DNA of 64,000 nucleotides from Trichoplax adhaerens. Its lineage: Eukaryota > Placozoa > Uniplacotomia > Trichoplacea > Trichoplacidae. The translations under genes were made by a program, and so were the position numbers. The stretch lies in assembly GCF_000150275.1 (NCBI RefSeq), contig NW_002060959.1, positions 812,172 through 876,171 of the forward strand, read 5' to 3'. The notes under the pieces are model-generated. The model made no database searches. It was not told where the DNA came from and saw only the letters and a list, made by a program, of their open reading frames with translations. Below are positions 42,322 through 53,685 of this stretch, in pieces (position 1 is the first letter of the stretch; each line of letters begins with the position of its first letter).

Positions 42322-42830
42322 CTAAAGTAGCCTCTCAGATTTACCAAGTTGAGATTACCAGACTAATGTTCTACTATTAGCTATAGCCTTTTCATTGCTA
42401 ATACTGTATTCTGTAACCTTTTTAGTATGTAATCAAGTTATTCTCATCCTAAGGCACTCGATCTCAGCATTACTGTGAACTAGTAGTTCGGAATAGTTTC
42501 GAAGTAATAATTATTACAGGCGAAAACTGAGGAACTCGTTCAAGATTAATTAAGAACATAACTGAGGGAAATTATCAACTAAAAAGGCAACTTTTGCTAA
42601 TTAACAATTCATAAAAACTTGAATTTTGGGTTCATCTATTTGGGAAAATTATTCATTAAATTGGTAACTTTTCATCACTTGTTCATTCCCAATTGGTAAT
42701 CAATAATTATTGAAACTTGGTTAATAATTCTAATTTTCCCTATCCTTAATTTATCTTGTTTACTACAGTACTAGAACAGTCCATGACAGTTCATAGTGTG
42801 TCCTGACAGGCTGCAGCTCGAAACGATTTA

Positions 42831-43226
42831 CTGTACCGTCATGGCCTACTAGAAAGAAGACATGGCTTGATCACTCTTGGACGGACAGACACCTTTTCCT
42901 CCTCTAGTCAAAATATTGTGCCAAACGCCTCTTGATGACAGTACTTTAGTATGAGAACGATCGATTTTAAATTGACTGACTTTTTTATTAAATTAAATGA
43001 TAGCATGACATTAAATTTAATTATCTATAACAAAATTTTGCTTGGGAACAGTTCTATAAGATCGTCGATGTGATTTAAATTAGTACCAATGATTCAGAAA
43101 ACAGGCACGAAAGCTGCATACTAAGTAAGCACTTTTGGATATGGACAGCCTCATTTGATAAAAAAAGTCTGTCTGTCTGAGGGAGTGATCAATCCAGGCA
43201 ACTCTTCTAGTAGCCCATGGTAACAG
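42831..43226. mobile_element. MITE-like foldback element with about 65 bp terminal inverted repeats
   Basis: The left arm 42831-42897 and the reverse complement of the right arm 43161-43226 share CTGT-ACC, ATGG-CTACTAG-AAGA, GATCACTC and AGACAGAC in the same order. About 260 bp lies between the arms and encodes nothing obvious. I could not find a clear target-site duplication, so the superfamily and exact ends are open. It sits in the spacer upstream of DPCD, close to that gene's 5' end. Confidence 0.6.
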
Positions 43227-43355
43227 GACAGGGATGGAAATTGCGCGGAATCCCGCTAATTAATTCATTAATTATTTCATTTCGTTGGTGAAGACAAGAT
43301 CGTGGAGCATCCACCAATATAAGAAGAAGAATCAAAGAAGAATCTAGCCTGCAAT

Positions 43356-46179
43356 ATGTCTACCTGGGTCGAAATGCTGAAGTCTTCTCAGAAAACTTGC
43401 CTTGTGCAAGATGGTAAAATAGATGTAAAACTTTGACGATAGGATTAACCTACGACATGTCAATACGAAGTCATCATTCTACGATAGTATAAGGCCATCT
43501 AATGCAGTGCTATACTAATAACAGTCGATGCCATAGAAGGTGATAGCAATGGGTTTCATCGACACCAGATAGAATCCATTTAGTTGGACAGGATTTACCA
43601 ACTACTGTATACAAGTGTTTTGATGGCAAACCTTGATGTAGAACCTACAGATCATAAGTACTAATATTTTAGTACACTGATTGCACAGCAGTATAGGATG
43701 CACAAAAATAGTTGAAACCTGGAGAGAATATCTAATGTACAATAGAATTCACCAACGATGGATGTCTAGGTGGGAATATTGTATGTAGGTTTGTTGTCGT
43801 ACACACCCCCAGTGCTAATGGACAGCAGTTGACATGACAGAAATAGGTTAAACGTTAATACAATACAGATACAGATTATGCACAAGAATTGACCAGCTAT
43901 CATTAAATTACTAATAGATAGCATGGAACCTTTGTAGAATCATGTTCTATCTAGATATAGAATACGAATAGAGTATTACTTTATAGGACATGCCATCTAG
44001 ACTGTTGGTTAAACCACAAGCTGCAAATGTGAGGCCAAGGTCTTATTTTGCTAGTCCATAGCTACACTTGAATAGAATGCTGATATCATATCCTATCATT
44101 GACCAACTCCTGTATAACTTAGTAGGAAGCCTTCATGATACGCCTATAGTATATAGACCTCCAATACTAATTTTTACATAATCTTACGAAAATCAATATG
44201 TAAATTGACATTGTAACTTGAAAACCCAACATATACTGTAGTTCATAACGGATTCTGTTACACCTTGCACTTTGCTCTATTGTAATAGAAACAATTTTGA
44301 ATGGTAATGACTTGCTGTGTGTCATCGAATTATAGGGCGTAAAAAGATCCATTATACCTTCAAAAATCACACTGAGATGGCTGAAGAGTATGATATGGCA
44401 ACGTTTGATCTTTCAGGTATAACTGACGCGTTCAATCATGCTAATAGGAATCTGCTGTAAACTTGAATAGGCTATTCCTCCATCATTTGCGTCTTAGCTT
44501 TTTCCTATCATTTCTGTACTACTGTAAGCTATAATGGATAAAGCAATTAGCTATTTCTAGCCGATATTAGTATTATTTTTATCTATTTTGTATTTATTTT
44601 TCTATCATTACTATACTATTATACCTAATAATTGACAAAGCAAGGAGCTATTCCTAGCATGTATTACTGTTATTTCTATCAATCTGGACATTTTTATAAG
44701 ATCATGGGTATAAAAATGGATATTTTTTAGCGTTTAAGTAAAGTATTTCCTGGCCACAATTGTTTAAATTAACACGGTAAATAGAGTCATATTGAAGTTA
44801 CGTATCGATGAAATCCCCTTACTTTTCATCCAACCGTTGTTATACATGACTCTATTCACCAAGTTACTATAGAAAAGGTACAGTTGCAGCTGTTGGATTA
44901 CATTTAAAATTTTATTTAATTTTCCTTCCATTTCTTTTCTTTCCATGTAGTTAGAAAATTTCGCAAGAAATCTACTTTGGGATCTTCTGGTCAATGGGAA
45001 TATGAAATAGGCGAAGCAACAAATATCACCAATATAGAAGAGCTCAGTATTCGTGAAAGCAATACAACAGTAAGTATTGAGATTGTTGTTAACATAAGTA
45101 TGATGGGATATCTTGGATTTAATGTACCCCTACGGTTGCATTGTAGCTACAAGGTACCAATGTATAATTAATTGAATCATTTATAATCGATACGGCACAG
45201 TAGCAACGCAACTATATAAAGTAAGAGAATAGTAAAATAGTTAAATTATATCGTTTGCTATCAGTGCATGGGCTTTTGGTAATGGATTATTAAGTGGATA
45301 CTTTGCAATGAATTATTTACATGACCAAAATTTCTTGATTGTCTTTAGCATATCTTTGTACTTGTGTGTACCATATCTTAAATATCCAATCCAGAACCTA
45401 GAAGGCTACCCTATCTTCGTCCTTTGTAATTGCAAGAGTTAAGATGTTATGTAAAGTAGCATGTTAGCGAACTCGTACGCCATAGTCTTAGTCTTTGTGG
45501 CTCAAGTCTTTTCCAAACCCTTACCAATGTTTCTTTCAAATACACTGTAAAACTTAAATTTGTTCCTTTTCTCTATAAGCCTAGATTTTCAGCAAAATAC
45601 AGCAAGAATGCCTTTCAGTGGAGAATTCGTAATTTACCCTATCCCTTGGATAATTATTCGATAACAGTTGATGATGAAAAGCGACAACTTGTCTTGAGAA
45701 CTAAAAATAAAAAGTAAAAGGAAGAGTGATCATTTTATCACTTGCCATTACTTGCATACGATCAGTAAAATATACGTGCCTAATTTATACTACTCCAACA
45801 TTACTAGCTGTGATAGGCTAAAGTATAAAATGTTGATAATTGCATAATAGCATTGAAAATTTCTTGCAGATATTTTAAAAGAATTAGTATCCCCGACATG
45901 GATCGATTTCACTTACCATTAGATCAAAATGCTGTAAAACTTGCTCACGCTAATAACTGCCTAATAATTTCGGTAAGTCCTTCAATGCACTTTCTACCAA
46001 TGACTTTTACTTCTGATTAGTGTTACTATCAGCATTTTTGTAATTGATTTGATCTTTAAAACTTTCATTTGCAGTATCAGAAGCCAAGTCAAATAATAGA
46101 ACACGAAAAAGCATTACATAAAGAACTTCGAAAAATGAAGGCATCTAAAGATGGGGATGTGGAATGTAATCCAAGCTAA
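43356..46179 (+). CDS. DPCD: Protein DPCD (deleted in primary ciliary dyskinesia homologue)
   Basis: DPCD is a small conserved protein linked to motile cilia and to the R2TP/RUVBL chaperone machinery. Six coding exons on the plus strand, 43356-43413, 44336-44416, 44951-45069, 45580-45713, 45870-45972 and 46075-46179, join in phase into about 199 residues (human 203). The match runs from end to end: MSTWVEMLKSSQKTCLVQDG (human W.ESL..AQKT..LQDG), KKIHYTF...EMAEEYD (human RKVHYLF..KEMAEEYD), LGSSGQWEYEIGE, AFQWRIRNLPYP, RISIPDMDRFHLPLDQNAVK, LAHANNCLIIS and YQKPSQI, ending in a Lys/Glu-rich tail. The first ATG of exon 1 aligns with the human start. There is no signal peptide or membrane segment, as expected for a cytosolic protein. 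It is divergent to the GMCL-like gene and convergent with FUOM. Confidence 0.95.
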
Positions 46180-47148
46180 TTAGCGATTAGCTCCAATATT
46201 GCTTTGAGTATAACTTAAATTTGATTCGCTGATATTATTTTGAGTATAAATTAATTATTTACGGACTGTAAATCAATTTGGATTGTATATGCAATTTAAT
46301 TTCAGCATCTTGTGTAATATATGACATTGAAGATTATACTTATGCCGATAGAATTGTACCGTACTAACATGACGCTACCTTGAGCATCTCTATGGCATGC
46401 ATACCTGTATTAGCTTAATTCCATTTTCGACTTAGTGAAGGATTATTTTATCCATTGGTGCATTAACTGTAAAGTTCCTTGTATTAATGCATATCCGTGT
46501 TTTTCCCATAGTGTAATTCGTGGCAACCACTATTAACTTAGACTTCTATCAAAATGAGCTTTGCAAATTTTCCTTTTTCAAACGAAATATCCACTCGAGC
46601 TTGATCAATAAAAAGTCACTATTTTGATTTATTATCGATCAACGTTATTGTGTATTTGTACGGAAATATACATGATTTTGCTTATTCTTATTCTTATTCT
46701 ACTTTTCACACTTTAACGTTTTGTAGTTAACGACATACTTTATAAGCATTTAAATCTCATTCATTTAAAAGGTATGTCCATATTTTCGTATATTTTACCC
46801 TGGGTTAGATGGTTACTCAACGTAATGAATGTTATACGCATTTTCAGCTGAATATGCTATAGTCAAGGTAGTTCTATTACCTTCACCAGTTTCGATCATG
46901 ATATGAGTAAATCATAACTCGAAAAGAAAGTTGCTTACAACCAGCACTATTTTTTGCCGTTTATTGCTCAATAGCTGTACAGTCATCTTCAGCATTAACA
47001 TGTACCGACACTTGCTTCTAACTCAAATCTCAAATCATTTAATTATTTCAGCTAAATAGGCGTTCTAAAATTTAATGTTCTATTTACTTAACATAAAAAT
47101 CATCTTAAGAACTGAGAGCTGCCACGACTTACGATTAGTTCTGAATTT
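46180..47148. other. Convergent spacer, DPCD 3' side
   Basis: No exon or repeat was recognised. It probably includes the DPCD 3' untranslated region. Confidence 0.5.
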
Positions 47149-47701
47149 GTCACTGTAGTGATGCACCCATATTTGATTATACGGATAGCTATATTTGATA
47201 TAGTTAGGTTGCTTTGAATAGATATTACCGTGAAGCTAATATTAGATTATTGCTAACTACTATATTAGAAATTGTTGATGACTAATAGTAGCCAGTTGAC
47301 TAATTGTGGTTCAAGATTTGTGTAGCTAGAAACACTGTAGTTGTTAAGATGCCTTTCGAAGAAAGGGCTAGACGTTAATAGAAGAGTAGTGACATCTTAA
47401 GTAGAATGATTAAGATTGTAGAAAATAATGATGAACTATTTTAGAGAAAAGTATTTTGTTTGATGACTCATGTCTGATTGTAGATTAATCAAGTTGTCAT
47501 AAATATATTTAACGAAATATTTATAAGAACAGCAGAGAAGAGGCTTCCCTTCGCTTTGAGCTCGGAATACTTTCGATTTTAGACTAGATTCTTGTAGTAA
47601 TTAATTATTGCTCTACTATTCCTAAAACCTTGTAATAAAAGCCTTTTAGAAAATACCATTTGACTAAGATAGTTATTGTGAGACGCATTTATTACAGTCA
47701 C
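47149..47701 (+). mobile_element. Solo LTR, family B, with target-site duplication
   Basis: The element at 47154-47696 (543 bp) begins TGTAGTGATGCACC and ends GCATTTATTACA. It is flanked by the identical 5 bp GTCAC at 47149-47153 and 47697-47701. It aligns along its length with 19645-20222. A TTTATAAGAACAGC segment near 47519 could be its TATA box. It sits between the convergent 3' ends of DPCD and FUOM. There is no internal coding region. Confidence 0.85.
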
Positions 47702-48031
47702 ATGTATCAGTTTTAGTAATATATTACTCGCGTACATTACACATAAAATTTACACTATGACGTACTATGGAATTAGACCCAAAGAGATAACATTTCACAC
47801 CAATCCTCTTGATTTTTTAACTACTTCAGATAATTTTAATTGCTTCCAAAATTGACATGAGAAATGTTAAAATACGATAAACGGGTTAAAAGATATTGCC
47901 GCTTTACAAAAAATTAGCATAAAGGTGTATAGTTTAGCAAACATTATTCAAATCGCAGTATCTAGTATCCTGATAGCAAGAATCGATTTAAAGTTGAACC
48001 TTCTCTAAATTTCATTGTTGATGAATTCATA

Positions 48032-50078
48032 TCAATCTGGTGAAATTACACCTTTCTTTAAGATCAAGTTTCCATACAGTGCAGTTTCTCTATAAGAAAC
48101 GTGACATAAAATACAAGCAAAAAATTTAGCAACTTACAATCATATTATGAATTTAAAGACACTACACTTCTACAGACCCAGTCGCGATAACGAGAAACGC
48201 TTTTTTTGCCTGATCATAGAACTCAAACCTTTCAATCTTGTGAAGAGGGACCTTTATAATTATAGGCAAATGAATATTTTATTGAATAAACAACTGACCA
48301 AAGTCATTGTAAGGTTTTGATTTGACATACTTTTTTCCCTTCATGTTTCTCTATAATATCGCTATATACTTGCCATACTGGTGTTTTTAAACCCCTCTGT
48401 TTATCACTGTCAACAAGGTCCATGACCGCAGCCTACAAAAAAAACGCGATTCAATAGTTTCATTAATTACATAGCCTCTCAAATTACTATTGATAGGTAT
48501 TGCAATATACACCATGTATGCTGAATAAGTATCCAGTGGCATTAATTGCAGAATAGCATCCAGTAATTGAGGGATTGTTACTCCTAAATATTGCAATCAA
48601 AATTTGAGAACAATTTTAATAAATTAGAGTAATAATGCAATCTAATGCTACAGTAGCAGTAAGGAACATATTTATTAGAACAAGACTATCTAGCATAGGA
48701 AGAATAAAGTTACCATCAGCCCTTATTATTTCTGGGCCAGCCTTAGCAACCGAAGCACTTGGAAAATTTGCATCTGCAAGAACTTAAGGGATTGCAGTAA
48801 AATCAGTCAGCAGTCTTTGAATATTTCTTGAACATAAATCAGATCAACTCATAGCTATGCTAGGCCAAAGAAAATATTTTGAATTAATTATTAAACCTTT
48901 TATAGCTAGCGTAGAAATCAGTCTTGTAAAAGGAAAAAGTCTGATCGATACGCGTGTAGTAGTGATGCACATTAATATAATATCTCCTGATCAACGCTGA
49001 CCTCACATCTATAGAGTTATCATTCTGAAACTAGCTTAAAGGAGTATCTTAAAAAGTTATTGATGGTCTGAGAATGCATTTATTACCTGAGCTAGTAGCA
49101 CAAAATTTACAAAAATTCGAATTTAGAAATTGTAAGCTGATGATGAATTGTGCCATTTTCAATTAATCCATGAGAAAATTACTATCCTAGCATGATCAAG
49201 CTGTCTTCCTTACCTTACTATCCTTAGCGCACAATTTGCTGTAGAAACTGTAATAGGGAATAGCTACTAGCACTTATTGATTGACATGACTCTTGTCAAA
49301 TATATTACTAACAAACAGTATATCGTTTTAATTTGTAAAAATGCAATCTTTGGACAGAACTTTATGACATCAGTATGATGGATTACTGATAGTATGAGCA
49401 GTAATAATGAGTCCGAATAGGAATTTGAGGAGTATAATACAAGTGGAGAGTTTATTGCAATTACATAGGAGTAGTTAGTGTATAGGACGAGTCAAAATAG
49501 CAATGGGAACAGCACCAAAATCGGAATGATGCTTATCTTGATATCATTTTACTAGTCCAAGTTGGTGGTAAAGATATTCCCTAGCTGTTTATGATCCATC
49601 GTAACTACTGTCAAGTCTATACCTAAGCTTATGGCTCTCTATTTTCACGAATAAGGCGCATTTATGTCCATTTCATTGACTAAAATCGTATACCGCATTC
49701 GAGCTAACTTCATCTTGTTCTACACTTACGTGTAATAACTGTCTAGTTGTGAACAACGAACGACCTCGATTGGTTGAGACAAAAATTCTAGATTGATGAG
49801 TAAATCGGTCAAAAGTGGCCAAAAGAATTATTACCCATAAATGAAACATCAAGACAGAACTACTCTTCCGCATAACAGCCTGATCATTTGACTTTTCTTT
49901 CGTGTCTACCACACCGTAGTTGAAAAATACACCCATCTGTACAAAGCTGGTCGAAGGAAACAACCATCACGGCTAAAGTAGAAATGTTATTACCTAGCTC
50001 ATCACCGTGCCCCATTCGGCCCAAGGCATACAGCATTTCTGGTGATAAAATGCTTGGAATATTTTTCAGCATAACCAT
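48032..50078 (-). CDS. FUOM: Fucose mutarotase (RbsD/FucU family)
   Basis: The enzyme interconverts the alpha and beta anomers of L-fucose for the fucose salvage pathway and is cytosolic. Six coding exons on the minus strand, 50078-49994, 48773-48714, 48583-48513, 48432-48331, 48251-48178 and 48089-48032, join in phase into 149 residues (human 154). The match covers the whole family: MVMLKNIPSILSPEMLYALG, RMGHGDEL with the catalytic-type His24, DANFPSAS, GPEIIRADG, IPQLLDAILQLMPLDTY, AAVMDLVDSDKQRGLKTPVW, IERFEFYDQAKKAF and the C-terminal ATGETALYGNLILKKGVI, whose Tyr lies in the sugar pocket. The start is the first ATG after an in-frame stop and aligns with the human start. Intron 1 is 1.2 kb and contains a short family B LTR remnant (48955-49087) and degenerate coding-like sequence. 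Confidence 0.97.
48955..49087 (+). mobile_element. Internally deleted remnant of LTR family B
   Basis: It begins TGTAGTAGTGATGCACATTA and ends GAATGCATTTATTACC, matching both termini of the 543 bp family B element at 47154, but only about 133 bp long. No target-site duplication is visible. It lies in FUOM intron 1. Confidence 0.5.
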
Positions 50079-53000
50079 CGTGAGATTAGCACAAGCGAAA
50101 GAATCAGAGCCCAATTCTCAATCAATCTAGAGAAGAAAAATAGGATCAAAAATTTCGGCGACGAAAGAGTTTGGTAGGATTGGCCGTAACGATGGTTATA
50201 ATCAATCAATAAGGATACAGCATGTCGGATGGACGTCTCCAATACTGCCAATATATAGTTATTAGTATGAAATAGTCCCTCAGTTCGAGCGGAAGTATTT
50301 GATTTTATTTATTTACTCTATCGATTTTTGGATGGCAAAGTATAGAGAGATTATTGCTATGGGCTTTGACAATCTTGCATGGACAGTAGCTAGATGTTGG
50401 TATAAAGAACAGTATTTGTACGTTAGTTGGAGCCATATTTTTACCCTTATTCTATTTCGAATCAGAAATAAACATACTGGTAGAAGTACTGTAGTACTGC
50501 ACAGTTTAATGGATACTATAGATATAGTAGCAAGGTTAGGATTTAGGCTTTGGGTATCGACATCTACAAATATTTCTTAACCCGGACATTAGCAAAGGTC
50601 TATTTCTAAAATTCCATGGTGAGGGTTAGGGTTAGTATAGTTATATAGCCAAACTAGAACGCTAATTGGCAGCCTAGTTGTTTAAGTCATACTCAATAAA
50701 TTCCATCGGTTAAGCTTGATGAGTTCTTGGGATAGGTGGGCATGGCTAAGCTGCATTATACCGTGGATAATGTAGGAGTGTTATTGCACAACTGTGAAGA
50801 ACGCCAAGGATCTGGAGAGGTTTAGTCTTGATATTAAGAAAGAAATGAACGAACAGGCAGTAAATCATCAGTATCCAAGAGCAAGAATGAATACATCCAT
50901 CGTCGATGTTAACCAATCCCACTGTTAGGGCGAACACGTTAGAGCCGAAGAACTATACATTGTATGCTATCATATGTTATATGCTCTACGCTCTACGGTA
51001 GCGTGTTGGGCCACTCCTGATGCTCGAGGTAAAAAGAGATATGTAGTTCCTATTTTAGGATATAGCTAGTTCACCGTCCTTTTGCCGATAGAATAAATAT
51101 TGTATCGACGTCAATAATGTAGCTATTAGCATATTGGACTCTAGATGATTTGCTGCAAAATATTGTCACTAATAACTAATGAATAATTTGAATAGTTGTA
51201 AAAGATGGTAGATGAGTGCTATGCGGATTATAGCTGCAAGTGCTACAAGGAGCATTGAAGCAAGCAAAGTTAGATGATTTAGTAGCTTTGTCTAAAATTC
51301 TTGCTAGTAGTTGTATTCGCCTAGAGTAGAACTGAGTGCATGTTATCTTTGTGCAATATAAAGATCGAAATATCATTGCAATCCGCATTTGATCCTTCAT
51401 GTAGTAATGTAGACAAGAATTGGCACTAGTGAAAGATCAAGTCAACGAACATTATTTTTTTCATATTGCCAGTAACAGTAGCATAAGACTAGTAGAAAAT
51501 AGCAAATGGCCTAATTAGAGATGATAAATTAAGATATCAGAATTAGTTACGCCAAATACACTTTCAATGCCAGCGATTGCAGGTCAATAATCAGGCATAG
51601 GCATCGCAAAAGGGAAATGATGCAATCACGATTTATTGTTGAACGATATTTTTCCAACTGGATAACAAACCCTACTTTACGGATAAGCTTAATTCTAATA
51701 TTTCAACGTTTTCTCTACCAAAATGAAATACTATCTGACAGAAACCCTATTAAAAGATATTCTTTATTCATAAGTAGAAGGTTAAAATGGCTGTGAACAT
51801 ATTATATTTTCAAAACAGACTAGAATATGAGAAGAGGTTGTCCTACATTAGATCCAATTCAATAAGTCACTTTAAGTTATATTACATGAGCGCTTAGACG
51901 CTACTAGTAATTATATACTCATATAATCAGAACTTAGGTTGCAATATTTATAACATGACTTAAAGCGATACGTATACTATGTCTATCCAATGTTCATCAC
52001 TTGCTAATAAAGTACTTATTCTGAAAAGTAATAAAGTAATAAATTATGATGAAGGAGGTGTATCATGATATAATTACATGAATAGTTTAAGAATGCCAAC
52101 AAGTTAATTAACGATTCAAATTATTATTAACGCAATAGATTACGTCTTCCTTGTTAACATTCAATTTTGATAGACTGGACAATAACTATCCCTATTCCCT
52201 ATCATCAAGATATTACAACTAGACTATCCCAATCATTTCTTTCCTTTGCTACCATTTGAGTATTGTAATTGATATAAAGTATATTTGTAGGTATCTGTAG
52301 TCTGTGTCATAATTGCTTGGCGATTTCCTTTTTACGTCGAAATTGACAACACTGTTGGGACCATACTATATAATCGTATTAATTATAAGCATCCAAAGTA
52401 GAGTAGACTTTATTTTATAATGGACCCACAAACTAACGATCATCATAACTAACAAACATTCTTACAACACTGTTAGTAACTATAATTACAGAAATAACAT
52501 ATTTTGAGCACCAATGGCAAAGGTTCAAAGTAGTCAACAGTTATGAATAGCTAGCTAGAATAACAGGGAATTACTTCATACAAGGTTACTATCTATTCTT
52601 ACTTATTTAATATGATACCACCATGATGACTTCCTTCCTGGACAAAATTCTCTCTTCTTACCTAATCACTATCCATAGGGTTAAAAGAGCTCATTAAACA
52701 TGTTATGATACGAAAGTGTCTATTGACTTAAAAAAAAATAATGTATGTTAATACAAGAAACCGTTCTCCATTCATACATCAATGTCTACATTGGATATCA
52801 AGTCAAAAATATCGCAGTTCTATGTTATTAACAAATTGTAGGGGGATGGCTAGCAATTATAAAAGTTGTATAATTGCATGGCTACCGTTATCCAATCGGC
52901 TGAATAAGCGATTGTTATCCATTAGTCCATTAGTGGTTAAAAATTAAACAAGGGAAAGAATTAATCCCATTGATATCTCAACAATTCAGATTGCTACACT

Positions 53001-53685
53001 AATTTCTACATCTATCCTATTTATATCAATCAATACTATTATTAATAACAATAGATTGACGTCGGAATACTAATTAAGAATTGAAGTTAGAACTTGAGTG
53101 ATTACTAGTATTTCTACCATTTTTCCGATGATTTATAGCCAGTAGATGATTCCTCCGATTACAACTACTTGATCTGTTTTCAGTATGCAATTATTTTATT
53201 GAAAAAATTCAATTGAAAACTAATCTTACTTTATTCCGCTTATGGTCTGTTGATCTGTTATCTGATAGCGGTTATAAAGCCTTGAACCTACCCAACTAGC
53301 CATCTTGACGAGATCCAAGAGTTTTACTTTTGATTGATTTTGCTGATACAAGATTCTATTTTAAAAAGGTGCAATCAAGATTCCATTTAAGAAGGTCTAA
53401 TCGTTCCGCTTTTGATACTACTCTATCGTAGACTAATTGAAAACAGCCTCTTTTATCTCAAGTCCATCTATTTTGGGTTTTTCGAGCGCAGATTCTGTCA
53501 TACATCGAGGATTTATTGATTATTTAAATCATAGCAAGTTTAATATATTGGTACCTTGGACGCTTTCAACTGGCAAAAAGTTTCGTAATTTCTTCATAAG
53601 GCAAACAACTTTACACATAAACAAAAAATAGATCATTCATTGACTGGATTTAAATTAGGTTTATGGTACAATTGCTATTACAAAT
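50079..53685. other. Spacer between the divergent FUOM and SLC39A13 genes
   Basis: This 3.6 kb stretch separates two divergent starts and is less AT-rich than the surroundings between about 50.3 and 51.4 kb. Several open frames of 50-93 codons occur on both strands (for example plus 50299-50580) but show no family motif or consistent exon phase. An interstitial telomere-like GGGTTAGGGTTAG lies at 50623-50635. No gene is claimed. Confidence 0.45.

Larger units (their letters stand above)
41206..43355. other. Spacer between the divergent GMCL-like and DPCD genes
   Basis: About 2.1 kb separates two divergent starts, so it probably holds both promoters. It contains a perfect hairpin-like motif at 41723-41765, a GA microsatellite at 42306-42321 and a foldback element at 42831-43226. 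No TATA box or other promoter element could be assigned with confidence. Confidence 0.5.

Noticed and set aside
49673-49963. Minus-strand open frame of 96 codons
   Set aside because: It lies in FUOM intron 1; FUOM exons splice across it in perfect phase and it matches no family.
50299-50580. Plus-strand open frame of 93 codons upstream of FUOM
   Set aside because: No motif, no partner exon, composition typical of AT-rich chance frames.
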